A DNA stretch of 16,656 nucleotides from the NCBI GenBank assembly GCA_002479245.1, contig DLMG01000342.1, positions 1 to 16,656 of the forward strand. Reading direction: 5' to 3'. The translations under genes and the position numbers were made by a program. This document shows, in pieces, positions 1 to 8,061 of this stretch (position 1 is its first letter; each line of letters starts with the position of its first letter). The notes below the pieces were generated by a model. The model ran no database searches and was not told the DNA's origin. It saw only the letters and a program-made list of their open reading frames with translations. The DNA is from Verrucomicrobia subdivision 3 bacterium UBA7542 (GTDB lineage: Bacteria > Verrucomicrobiota > Verrucomicrobiia > Limisphaerales > UBA11358).

Positions 1-47
1 TGCGGCTTGGCCGCGTTAAGTCTTTGCGTTAAAATCTTTTCAAACAT

Positions 48-611
48 GTGATAAAACCGTGGAAAAAAGTTCGTTCGACGCCCATTGGCGATTTCCGCAT
101 TTTCAAGCTGCGCTCGGACGTGAAAATATCGCCGCGCACCGGCAAGGAACACGATTTTTACGTCCTCGACAGCGTCAATTGGGTCAATGTCGTTGCCGTT
201 ACGCCCGACCAGAAGCTCGTGATGATTGAGCAATACCGCCACGGCTCGAACACGGTGGAACTCGAAATCCCCGGCGGCATGATGGACGCGGGCGAGACCG
301 ACCCGGTGGCGACCGCCCTGCGCGAATTGCGCGAGGAGACCGGCTACGAAGGCGAACACGCGCGCGTGCTCGGGCGCATCTGGTCGAACCCGGCCATCCT
401 GAGCAACATTACCTACACCGTCCTGATTGAAAACTGCCGGTTGAAACACGATGTGGATTGGGATCACGGCGAGGACCTGGTGACGCGCCTCGTGCCGGTG
501 GCGGAAATTCCGAAGCTCGTCGCCGACGAAAGAATCGGTCACTCCCTCGTCGTCGTCGCGCTGTATCATTTCGATTTGTGGCAGCGGGGAATTAAGAAAT
601 ATTCTAAATAA
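48..611 (+). CDS. Nudix hydrolase, ADP-ribose pyrophosphatase-like
   Basis: Cytoplasmic Nudix hydrolase of 187 residues, a usual length for the ADP-ribose pyrophosphatase (NudF-like) group, which cleaves nucleoside diphosphates linked to another moiety. The Nudix box is visible as GGMMDAGE, then RELREETGY, matching GX5EX7REUXEEXGU with the metal-binding glutamates in REEXGU. Upstream of the box are the usual beta strands (NWVNVVAV, KLVMIEQYRHG) and the ELEIPGG strand leading into it. The start is the GTG at 48. An in-frame TAA at 30-32 excludes a longer form, and the ATG at 46 is out of frame. No clear Shine-Dalgarno precedes it. The reading frame ending at 30-32 could be the tail of an upstream gene. 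It converges with the secreted protein gene ending at 673. Family is certain; substrate is inferred from overall resemblance. Confidence 0.93.
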   Translation: MIKPWKKVRSTPIGDFRIFKLRSDVKISPRTGKEHDFYVLDSVNWVNVVAVTPDQKLVMIEQYRHGSNTVELEIPGGMMDAGETDPVATALRELREETGYEGEHARVLGRIWSNPAILSNITYTVLIENCRLKHDVDWDHGEDLVTRLVPVAEIPKLVADERIGHSLVVVALYHFDLWQRGIKKYSK

Positions 612-612
612 C

Positions 613-629
613 TGCCGATACAGACGGCA
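613..629. terminator. Weak hairpin between convergent genes
   Basis: A 5-bp stem (TGCCG/CGGCA) with a 7-nt loop lies just after the Nudix stop codon. On the minus strand it is followed by GTTATTT. It might serve the convergent pair, but the stem is short and the T tract is poor. Confidence 0.3.
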
Positions 630-672
630 AGGATCACACGCAAACTGGTTTTTTCAATTTTGACAACACCCG

Positions 673-3600
673 CTAGGGCGAAACGGTGCGATAATAGCGT
701 TGACCGCCGCTGACCGGATTGGGATCGGTAAAGATCATCGTAGCTCCATTTGCGTTGGTCGCGCTTCCTGCCAATGTGGTCCACGAAGCGGGGAGGAGAT
801 TGGTCGTGGTTTCGACGTGGTAGGGGAATAGCAGAGTGGTGGCGTAGGTCAATGTCACCGAAGCGCCGCCGTTTATCAAGATGCCAAGAATGTTTTGTCG
901 CGGGGGGCTGCCAGCCGGGGAAACCGTGAATGGCGCGCTCACGGCGTTGCTGAGGGACAAGCTGTTATTGGGCGCAAACCATTTGTTCGTCAGATAATTT
1001 TCCACGGAAGTCTGATCGGCAACACTCAGTGCCGTGTTATAAACCAAAACCTCGGCCACGTCACCGTCCCACCCGTTGTCCACCGTCGTCGGATCCGGCT
1101 CCAACCGTCCGCCTACGGTCACGTCCGTGATGTTGTATTTGTACGGGCTGATCCCGTTGGTGATGATCGCGCTGTTGCTGCTGGTGAGACCGCCGGATTC
1201 GGTCAAATACAAGCTGGCCGTGCCGGCATTGTCCAGGAAGGTCAGCGCGAACGCCGTGTTCGCGGCCACAGCCGACACATCCGCCTGCATCGGGGTGGCG
1301 GGGTGATTGCGTTGAATGCCCAGCGGGTAAGGCGCACTTTGACTCCCGTCGGTCAGAACCACTACGCCGGCTGAACCTTGCCCGTCAGTCTGTCCCGTCG
1401 TGCTGAAACTGACAGGGCCTTGCCAGCCGATGGTGTTTTCCCATTGGCGCGCGACGACGAAATACGACATCTGACTGCCACCATTGGTATAGGTGTTCTG
1501 GCCGATGTTACCCAGGTAAGTGCAGCCCGCGCTGTAACCACTTCCGTTCTTGTTGAATGTCACCACCGGTTTGCCGTTCAGTTGGTTGGTCAGCCACGGC
1601 TGGAGCGTGGTCGTGTTCTGGGTGAACCAGAGATTGGTGCCCGACGCTCCGGCGCCGCCGCTGCCTTTGTTCTTCCATGCCTGAACTCTCGTGGCGTTGG
1701 TCGTCAAGGTGCTCGGATCGCTGGCGTCCAGCCAGAGCACCGCGCCGGATACCGGGTTGCCATTCGGGACAGCCGTCGAAGCGACGAGTTGATTGCCGCT
1801 GCCAGCAGTGTCAATCGCCAGATCGCTGAACGTCACCACCCCGTTGCTGCTGCTGGTGCCGATGTTGTAATTGGTTGTGCCCAGAAGGTTGCCTGTGCCA
1901 TTGGTCAATCCGACGCAAACCTGCAGGCTGGCCGGCAAACCCGTGGTGGTCGGATTTCCAAAGGCATCCACCGTTTCGAGGACCGGTTGCTGGCCGAATG
2001 GAACGTCCACAACCGCCGAACCGGGCTGGGTGGTAAAGGCCAGCGCCGCCACCGAACCGATGACCATGAAGGAACTGCTGTTGGTCGGCGGAGCGGTGCC
2101 GCTTGCAGCGGTGGCGGTCAGCGTTTTCGGACCGGCTTGGTTCACACTCAAATCGTTGAAATGGGCGATGCCGCCGCCATCAGTGGAACGAGTCAGCGTG
2201 CCAGCCAAGGTTCCCGTGCCGCTGCCAAGCGACAGGGTAATCGTGGCGCTGGAGAGCGCTTGGCCGTTGATGTCGAACGCTTGCACCTGGACTTCCGGAG
2301 TGATGGTTGCGCCCTGGAGCACATTGCCGGGCTGCTGCACAAAGGTCATCGCCTGCACCTGCGTGGTGAAGCTGGCGGTCTGGGTAATCGGCCCGTTCAT
2401 CGTAACCGAAGCCGCATTGTTGTTCCCCGAATACGACCCGCTCCCGCTGCCCGTCCAGCCAATGAAACTGTAACCGTTGGACGCTGTGGCGCTGATGTTC
2501 ACCACCGTCCCGCTGTTCGTCCACATGCTGTCCGGACTCACGCTGCCACCCGCGCCCGCACTCATCGTTAGATAATACTGCGTCGTGAAGTTTGCCGTGT
2601 AGGTGGAGTTGGTGGTGGGCGTAATGGTATGCGACATCGTCCCGCTATCGCTCCACGAACTCCACACATACTGAACCCCCGTTCCGCCGCTCTGAGGTGA
2701 GGTGGTGGCGATCGTGTGGTTCGAACCCGGCGTCCAGTTGAATGTTTGCCCACTGGTGTAGTTCGTGCCGTCCACTGCGAATGAAACTCCCGATGGATTC
2801 GCCTGCACCGTCACGCTGATTGTATTTGTCACGAAGTTAAAGGTAAAATTGGCCGACTGGTTGACCACAGCAGTCCCGGATGCCGGCATTGACGTTATCG
2901 GCGCACCATTGACCGTCAGGCCTTCGACATTCAGGCTGCCGACGGCGTCGCTTCTGGCCCATACCCCATACACTCCATTGGCTGCCGGGGCGACGCTTGC
3001 GGCGACTTGCACACCGTAAGTGGAAATATTGACGAGATTCATGGTGGCGTTGGACAGGGCTGCATGGTTGTTGGGAGAAACAATTTCCAAGGCATAGGAC
3101 AAACTGTTTGTGATGTTCAAGTTGTTGAGGTTAACATTGGTAATGTTGATATACTGCGGGCAGAGGGTCACGGCGGCCCGCCATTGCGCCCAGTTGGGAT
3201 CGTAGCCGCCACAGCGGGTGAGATTACACCGCTGGGCAACAGTCATTCCACTGAATCCGTTGGTCCCGTCAGCGAATGTCCCGGCGATCAGGATGCCGCA
3301 TCCGTAAGGTATGTCCGAGAACGCGCAGTCCTCAATCGTATTGCTCACGGCGCCGTAGATCGCACCCCCATTGGCCAGGAATGGCAACTGACCGGTGCAG
3401 TGAGTGAACACATTAAGGCCGGGGGTATATGTCTGCGGGCCCACCTCCGGCCAGATGGCAAAACAGTCATCTCCCGTGCTCCGGGTGGTGCAATTCGTGA
3501 CAATGGTGCCTTGCATCCCCGTATTGAGATTGATGCCATCCGCGATGGTGTTGCGGAGCCGACAATCAGAAATGACCAAGCCGCTCGAATTTTCGATCCA

Positions 3601-4674
3601 GATGCCGGTTTTGGTATGCACCACCCAGACGCGCGAGATGGTTGACCCGGTGCCATAGGCTCCGCCCAGACCATCGTTGGCCTCGTTGTCATTCCGGTAG
3701 TTCAGAAAACCCGTGATGGCAAAATCAGACAGGTGGATGTTATTTCCAGCTCCACTGAGGCCGACCCGTCTGGTAACCGTGTTGTAAAGGGACGGACTCC
3801 CGATGAGGGTGGTGTACCACATGCCGGCGCCTTGGATCGTCGTATTGTTCGGAAGAGAGATGGTGTGGGTTATTAGGTACGTTCCAGCCGGTATCCAGAC
3901 TGTTTTCCCCGCGCCAGACGCTGCAGTGATGCAATTCAGGAGCGCGAGGCTGGAGTCGTTGACCCCGTTCGTGTCCGCGTTATAAGGTGCGCCGGTGATG
4001 GACAGTGAACCTGTCGGCTGGGTGAGCGGGGCGGCGACGTTCTCCAGGTCAACGAGATCAATGACATAGTAAGCCGCCGTGTCGTCGGCATTTTCCTGGA
4101 TGCTCACCGTGTCACCCGCATTGATGGTCAGCCCGTTCAGGCGGACCTCATCGAAGAAGTTCCTCGGTTGTCCAAGCGCAGGATTGTTGGTCCACGCGGG
4201 AAGTCCATTGCCGTAAACTCCATACAGCCATGTATATTGGGATGTCACCGGAAGTTTTTGAACAAAGACTCCATTCGTGTAGAGACTGATGGTATAGTTG
4301 GTTCCGCCTCCATTCGCCGTATCCGGCACACAATACCGCACCACGATGGAATTGGCGGCTGCCTGGGCGGTGAACTGCACGTATTGCCCCGTGCCGGTAA
4401 GCTCGACGGCTTGTCCCCCCGACGCTTCCCCTGCAATTGTGTCCGAGAAGGTGACATTGGTGTTGGCAGCCTGTGCCGGGGGGCCGATTATGGTTCCACC
4501 GCTGATTGTCATGTTCTCGGCTTCATAGGTGGTCCAAAGCACATTCGCCCCGCTGAACGCCTGTGCGGAATGAGTCGAGACAATGGACAGGACGACAAAA
4601 GCAAAAAGGCGGGTCCGGCAAATCACCTTACGAACATATAAAATTGAAGAAACGGTATTTTTTAATTGGCTCAT
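673..4674 (-). CDS. Large secreted CBM + beta-helix protein, GH87/pectate-lyase-like, multi-domain
   Basis: Exported protein of about 1333 residues. I start it at ATG 4674, because this places a signal peptide at once (Arg-rich n-region, core LFAFVVLSIV, cleavage after THSAQA, residue 39). The frame stays open to 4824, but that extra stretch does not look like a signal. Residues about 50-205 begin YEAENM and resemble a CBM6/35 galactose-binding fold. From about 228 (GAPYNADTNGVNDS) there is a pectate-lyase-like right-handed beta-helix with GAGMWYTTL, and TGDDCFAIWP holding paired Asp402-Asp403. These motifs recall GH87 alpha-1,3-glucanases. The rest is two InlB-B-like beta repeats (about 620-770), two Ig-like domains (about 774-970), a LamG/concanavalin-like domain (about 973-1215) and a short terminal beta domain ending QRYYRTVSP. 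Likely extracellular polysaccharide binding and cleavage. The GH87 assignment is moderate; polygalacturonase-like enzymes are alternatives. Confidence 0.75.
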   Translation of the reverse strand: MSQLKNTVSSILYVRKVICRTRLFAFVVLSIVSTHSAQAFSGANVLWTTYEAENMTISGGTIIGPPAQAANTNVTFSDTIAGEASGGQAVELTGTGQYVQFTAQAAANSIVVRYCVPDTANGGGTNYTISLYTNGVFVQKLPVTSQYTWLYGVYGNGLPAWTNNPALGQPRNFFDEVRLNGLTINAGDTVSIQENADDTAAYYVIDLVDLENVAAPLTQPTGSLSITGAPYNADTNGVNDSSLALLNCITAASGAGKTVWIPAGTYLITHTISLPNNTTIQGAGMWYTTLIGSPSLYNTVTRRVGLSGAGNNIHLSDFAITGFLNYRNDNEANDGLGGAYGTGSTISRVWVVHTKTGIWIENSSGLVISDCRLRNTIADGINLNTGMQGTIVTNCTTRSTGDDCFAIWPEVGPQTYTPGLNVFTHCTGQLPFLANGGAIYGAVSNTIEDCAFSDIPYGCGILIAGTFADGTNGFSGMTVAQRCNLTRCGGYDPNWAQWRAAVTLCPQYINITNVNLNNLNITNSLSYALEIVSPNNHAALSNATMNLVNISTYGVQVAASVAPAANGVYGVWARSDAVGSLNVEGLTVNGAPITSMPASGTAVVNQSANFTFNFVTNTISVTVQANPSGVSFAVDGTNYTSGQTFNWTPGSNHTIATTSPQSGGTGVQYVWSSWSDSGTMSHTITPTTNSTYTANFTTQYYLTMSAGAGGSVSPDSMWTNSGTVVNISATASNGYSFIGWTGSGSGSYSGNNNAASVTMNGPITQTASFTTQVQAMTFVQQPGNVLQGATITPEVQVQAFDINGQALSSATITLSLGSGTGTLAGTLTRSTDGGGIAHFNDLSVNQAGPKTLTATAASGTAPPTNSSSFMVIGSVAALAFTTQPGSAVVDVPFGQQPVLETVDAFGNPTTTGLPASLQVCVGLTNGTGNLLGTTNYNIGTSSSNGVVTFSDLAIDTAGSGNQLVASTAVPNGNPVSGAVLWLDASDPSTLTTNATRVQAWKNKGSGGAGASGTNLWFTQNTTTLQPWLTNQLNGKPVVTFNKNGSGYSAGCTYLGNIGQNTYTNGGSQMSYFVVARQWENTIGWQGPVSFSTTGQTDGQGSAGVVVLTDGSQSAPYPLGIQRNHPATPMQADVSAVAANTAFALTFLDNAGTASLYLTESGGLTSSNSAIITNGISPYKYNITDVTVGGRLEPDPTTVDNGWDGDVAEVLVYNTALSVADQTSVENYLTNKWFAPNNSLSLSNAVSAPFTVSPAGSPPRQNILGILINGGASVTLTYATTLLFPYHVETTTNLLPASWTTLAGSATNANGATMIFTDPNPVSGGQRYYRTVSP

Positions 4675-4841
4675 GACAGATTTTGTTGGGGGTTGTGCAA
4701 AGCGACATTCTGAGTCGATTAATGGATTTTTGCTGATAACAAATCGGCTTAATTTCCTCATTATGTAAACGTGATAACATGCCACGAGAAGCTTGCGCCC
4801 GATAGTCACATGAAATGGGGACAAAAGCGTCAGGTAATGCT

Positions 4842-7800
4842 CTACCCCAGATTCACCGGGTCAATGTCCACCATGAGCGTCACGTCATCCGGCAGGGCGA
4901 GCGTTTCGATGATTTTCGCCAGTGTCTGGCTCAATTTGCTCATTGCGCGCGTCCGCAGCATGATTTGGTAGCGATAAAAAGTTTCCGCGCGCAGCAACGG
5001 CGCGGGTGCCGGCCCGGCAATTACCAGATCGCGGAAAACAAAGCGTGCTGCCGGCATCTTGCCGGCAGAACTGACTTTGCCTCTGGTTTGTTCTGCCAGC
5101 GGGACGCTGGCAGCACGTTGAAGAACGTCCGGCACTGAGCTAAGAATTTTTTCCAACTCGCGTTTCAAATGCTCGGCGCTGAATTTCACCTTGTCCTCGT
5201 TGCGGCCTTTGAGCGTGAGCAGCGCCACGCGGCTGACGGGCGGATATTTCAGTTGCTCGCGGAACTCGATTTCCTGCTCATAAAAACCGGTGAAATCGTG
5301 GCGGCGCGCATATTGGATGGCCGGATGAAACGGCGCGAACGCCTGCACGAACACTTCGCCCTCAACGTCGCCGCGCCCGGCGCGCCCGGCGACCTGCGTG
5401 AGCAGTTGGAAAGTGCGCTCGCCCGCGCGGAAATCCGGCTGATGCAGCGCGAGGTCGGCATAAATGATGCCGACAAGCGTGACGTTCGGAAAATGCAGCC
5501 CCTTCGCGATCATCTGCGTGCCGACGAGGATGTCGGTCTTGCCCGTGCGAAAATCGCCGAGGACTTTCCGGTAATCGTCCTTGCGCTTCATCGTGTCGGC
5601 GTCCATGCGTTTGACGCGCGCGTGCGGGAAAAGTTTGGCGAGCGTTTCCTCGACCCTCTGCGTGCCCGTGCCGGCAAAGCGAATCGCGGGATTTTTGCAT
5701 TTTTCATTCGGGCAAACCGACGGCACGCGCCCGACATGACCGCAGATGTGGCAGCAAAGTTTTTGTTCCTGCCGATGAAACGTGAGCGCGAGGCTGCAAT
5801 TCGGGCACTGTGCGACGTAGCCGCATTTCGGGCATTGCAGCGAAGTCGAATAACCGCGCCGGTTCAGAAACAAAATCGTCTGCTCGTGCTTTTCGAGCCG
5901 TTGGGCAATGGCTTCCTTGAGTTGCGGTGAAAAAATCGGGATGCCTTCCTTTCCGCGCTGGCGGGATGCGGCCTGGCGCATGTCCACGACGCGCACGTGC
6001 GGCATTTTTTGGTTGTCCACGCGCTCCGGCAGTTCGAGCAGCGCGTATTTGCCGTGTTTGCAGTTGTAATAGCTTTCCAGCGACGGCGTGGCCGAACCGA
6101 GCACGACGACGGCGTTTTCCATCCGGCCGCGCATGATGGCGACGTCGCGCGCATGGTAGCGCGGGGCCTCCTCCTGCTTGTAAGAGTGCTCGTGTTCCTC
6201 GTCCACGATGATGAGGCCGAGCGGTTCGACCGGCGCAAAAATCGCCGAGCGTGCTCCAATGACGATGCGGGCGCGGCCCTGACGGATTTTGTGCCATTCG
6301 TCGTGGCGTTCGCCGGCGGACAGGTGGCTGTGCAACACGGCGACGAGCGTTTGCAGTTTGCCGGAGCTAAATCGCGCCTTGAATCGCTCGACCGTCTGCG
6401 GCGTGAGCGAAATTTCCGGCACGAGCACAATCGCGCCCTGGCCTTTTTCGAGTGCGTGGGCCAGCGCCTGGAGATAAACCTCGGTCTTGCCGGAACCGGT
6501 GACGCCGTGCAGCAGAAACGTGCTGCCAGCATCTTGCTGGCAGGTCTGATTTTCCGTTCGGCGCCCAAGGACGGATTCAAGGTTAAAACTTCCTTTCCCC
6601 AACCAAAAACTTCCTTCCTTGAGCCGTGCTTTTGCCGGGTTTTCCCGGATGTAACCGCGATACTTCTCGTACTGTATTGCGCTACGCACGAGATGGTCGA
6701 AATATTCCTCGCGCCAGAAATTTCCAACCGTTCCGAGAAGTGCATTGGCCCGCTTTGCTGTAAATGATTTCCACGAGTGCAAAATGTCTTCCAGGTTTTC
6801 GTTTTCAGCCGGTCGGACCAGTGCGTGGACATGATTGGGCATGATGACGAATTCACCGAGTTGATAGCGAGTGCCGTCAAAATGCCGCAGTGCCTTTTCA
6901 ACCACTTCAGCCACGGCGGACGTTCGCAAGTTGCATGAGCCATAGCCAGCATCAAGGAACTGTTCCGTCGTTACGGTAAAACGCTCGTGATACTCATTCC
7001 ACACCTTTTCGTTCAATGGTTTTGGATGATGCGATTCCCATGTCTGCTTTTCAGCCGCCAAGGCACGGAGTTGATCCTGCGCGATGGAATCAGCCAGGCG
7101 GAACGTGACGAAATACATCTTGTTCGATTGGCGCCAATGCGGCAGCCAGCCGGAATATTTTTCAACTTCGGTCTCGGTCTTAAAGAAGGGTGACACTGCG
7201 GACAAGACTGGCAGCGCCGCTCGGGAGTGCGACAGCGAAAGTTTAGATGGATCTGCCGGCAAGATGCCGGCAGCATGTTTTGCATCCATCCCCGTGATGA
7301 TTTTGTCCAACGCTTTTGCTTGTGCATCATTCAATGCCAATGGCTGGGACGGCAGAATGTGCTCCCGGGCATACGGATCACGTTCGGAAATTTGGGGAGT
7401 GATCTCAACCAGGCCGCGGTCTTCAAGTTTGCGGACGGTGGCGGCGGTGGTTTCGGCCAGCTCGACCAGCTCCTGCAACGGCAACTCGCGCCGTTCTTCA
7501 ATGATGTTCCAAACTTCCTGCTGGCGTTTGGGTAGTTTGGGAAATTCGCCGCTCACCGTCAGCGCACGGACAAACAGCCGCTCGCGCCAGCCGGATTCCT
7601 CCCTGCGCACGGCTTCGGGCAGAACGGATTTCAGCGCGATTTCCGGCGCGCAGCAGTAGTAATCGGCAATCCAGCGCGCGAGTTTCAGGACCTTCGGCGT
7701 GACGAGCGTCTGCACACCAATGACTTTGAGAATCGGTTTGAGATTGGCGTGTGCCGATTCCTCGGCGAGGGCGGTCACGCAACCCAGAATTTTTCGCGGG

Positions 7801-7913
7801 CCGAACGGCACCTGCACGCGGCTGCCGACCTCGATTTGTCCGGCCAGTCCGGGCGGAATCAGGTAGTCGAACTCCTTCCGCAGCGCGATTTCAAGACTGA
7901 CACGGGCAATCAT
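4842..7913 (-). CDS. priA: Primosomal protein N' (PriA helicase) with an in-frame RAYT transposase insertion
   Basis: Superfamily 2 3'-5' helicase that reloads the replisome at stalled forks. At 1023 residues it is about 250 longer than usual PriA (about 730-800). Visible parts: N-terminal 3'-DNA-binding domain (IARVSLEIALRKEFDYLIP), winged helix (about 110-185), LNDAQAKAL (194-202), Walker A GVTGSGKTE (470-478), DEEH (571-574), Zn-binding cysteines C694, C697, C703, C706, C721, C724, C734, C739 (the last pair is C-x4-C, not C-x2-C), and VAGRAGRG. Residues about 213-465 are a foreign insert: REP-encoded HAAGILPAD, a Y1/HUH transposase, then REP-encoded CQQDAGST. Residues about 932-957 are encoded by a second REP pair. 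Despite three REP-derived stretches the frame has no stop or shift and every helicase motif is intact. Start ATG 7913 is standard for PriA (MIARVSLE), but no Shine-Dalgarno is seen; a heptamer repeat lies there instead. Confidence 0.96.
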   Translation of the reverse strand: MIARVSLEIALRKEFDYLIPPGLAGQIEVGSRVQVPFGPRKILGCVTALAEESAHANLKPILKVIGVQTLVTPKVLKLARWIADYYCCAPEIALKSVLPEAVRREESGWRERLFVRALTVSGEFPKLPKRQQEVWNIIEERRELPLQELVELAETTAATVRKLEDRGLVEITPQISERDPYAREHILPSQPLALNDAQAKALDKIITGMDAKHAAGILPADPSKLSLSHSRAALPVLSAVSPFFKTETEVEKYSGWLPHWRQSNKMYFVTFRLADSIAQDQLRALAAEKQTWESHHPKPLNEKVWNEYHERFTVTTEQFLDAGYGSCNLRTSAVAEVVEKALRHFDGTRYQLGEFVIMPNHVHALVRPAENENLEDILHSWKSFTAKRANALLGTVGNFWREEYFDHLVRSAIQYEKYRGYIRENPAKARLKEGSFWLGKGSFNLESVLGRRTENQTCQQDAGSTFLLHGVTGSGKTEVYLQALAHALEKGQGAIVLVPEISLTPQTVERFKARFSSGKLQTLVAVLHSHLSAGERHDEWHKIRQGRARIVIGARSAIFAPVEPLGLIIVDEEHEHSYKQEEAPRYHARDVAIMRGRMENAVVVLGSATPSLESYYNCKHGKYALLELPERVDNQKMPHVRVVDMRQAASRQRGKEGIPIFSPQLKEAIAQRLEKHEQTILFLNRRGYSTSLQCPKCGYVAQCPNCSLALTFHRQEQKLCCHICGHVGRVPSVCPNEKCKNPAIRFAGTGTQRVEETLAKLFPHARVKRMDADTMKRKDDYRKVLGDFRTGKTDILVGTQMIAKGLHFPNVTLVGIIYADLALHQPDFRAGERTFQLLTQVAGRAGRGDVEGEVFVQAFAPFHPAIQYARRHDFTGFYEQEIEFREQLKYPPVSRVALLTLKGRNEDKVKFSAEHLKRELEKILSSVPDVLQRAASVPLAEQTRGKVSSAGKMPAARFVFRDLVIAGPAPAPLLRAETFYRYQIMLRTRAMSKLSQTLAKIIETLALPDDVTLMVDIDPVNLG
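5044..5119. repeat. REP pair (BIME-like) inside the priA 3' region
   Basis: Two REP hairpins face each other. The first is at 5048-5068: CTGCCGGC, loop ATCTT, GCCGGCAG, a perfect 8-bp stem. The second is at 5093-5113: CTGCCAGC, loop GGGAC, GCTGGCAG. Outer flanks are CGTG and CACGTT; the linker begins AACTGA, as in the ruvC-ruvA pair. It is translated as PriA residues about 932-957. I see no clear target duplication. Confidence 0.9.
6519..6543. repeat. REP hairpin, 3' border of the RAYT unit in priA
   Basis: Stem CTGCCAGC (6523-6530), loop ATCTT, GCTGGCAG (6536-6543), with CGTG on its outer side as in the other REP copies. On the coding strand it gives CQQDAGST, immediately followed by FLLHG and the PriA Walker A motif. 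Confidence 0.9.
7253..7277. repeat. REP hairpin, 5' border of the RAYT unit in priA
   Basis: Stem CTGCCGGC (7253-7260), loop AAGAT, GCCGGCAG (7266-7273), outer flank CATG where other copies have CACG. On the coding strand it gives HAAGILPAD (residues 213-221), immediately after the PriA segment LNDAQAKALDKIITGM. Confidence 0.9.
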
Positions 7914-7917
7914 GCGG

Positions 7918-7945
7918 AGTTGAGGGTTGAGGGTTGAAAGTTGAG
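7918..7945. repeat. Four-copy heptamer tandem repeat just upstream of priA
   Basis: Four perfect-register 7-bp units on the plus strand: AGTTGAG, GGTTGAG, GGTTGAA, AGTTGAG. The array ends 4 bp before the priA ATG, where a ribosome binding site would normally be. On the mRNA it reads as CUCAAC-type units, which are pyrimidine/A rich and not Shine-Dalgarno-like. Confidence 0.85.
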
Positions 7946-7954
7946 TGTCAAGAA

Positions 7955-8061
7955 CCGTGACGCCAAATCACTTTCGGAGGGACGAGTTATACGAGTCACT
8001 GATTTTTCCAAGAGTGAAGTTTGGGACTCGCGGAGCTTGCCCCTCCGAATTTCAGTCACGG
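7955..8061. repeat. Long imperfect inverted repeat between the acyltransferase gene and priA
   Basis: Arms at 7973-7999 and 8023-8049 are about 27 bp each and match at roughly 19-20 positions. They start with a perfect 9-bp match (TTCGGAGGG against CCCTCCGAA). A further perfect 7-bp match lies outside (CCGTGAC at 7955-7961, GTCACGG at 8055-8061). The right end overlaps the last codons of the acyltransferase gene. It could be a small palindromic mobile repeat or a transcript-level hairpin. No T tract follows, so it is not a standard terminator. Confidence 0.6.

Larger units (their letters stand above)
6517..7279 (-). mobile_element. REP-RAYT unit (REPtron-like) inserted in frame in priA
   Basis: The unit of about 760 bp carries a Y1/HUH-family REP-associated tyrosine transposase between two REP hairpins, which are oriented as an inverted pair. 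The protein part runs from about residue 248 (YSGWLPHWRQ, then YFVTFRL) to about 440. It contains the HUH motif as MPNHVH (His361, His363 of the PriA numbering) and the C-terminal signature FWREEYFDHLVR followed by YEKYRGYIRENPAKA. Candidate catalytic tyrosines are Tyr415, Tyr418 and Tyr421. The domain looks full length and undamaged. It has no stop codon of its own and reads directly into PriA. A GTG at 7196 (residue 240) could be a relict start. RAYTs of this family cut and join REP hairpins as single-stranded DNA. Whether this copy is active is unknown. Confidence 0.93.

Noticed and set aside
1378..2571. 397-codon plus-strand open frame opposite the secreted protein
   Set aside because: The minus-strand protein is continuous with recognisable repeats there; the plus frame is Arg/Gly/Ala-rich without motifs.
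4675..4824. Upstream start for the secreted protein at 4824
   Set aside because: The 50 extra residues would bury the signal peptide; ATG 4674 puts it at the N terminus.
5044..5119. REP pair as a transcription terminator
   Set aside because: It lies inside the priA coding region and no T tract follows on the coding strand.
5169..6767. Long plus-strand open frames (253 and 256 codons) opposite priA
   Set aside because: They mirror priA codons in GC-rich DNA, have Arg/Ala-rich shadow composition and no domain, while the minus strand encodes PriA motifs throughout.
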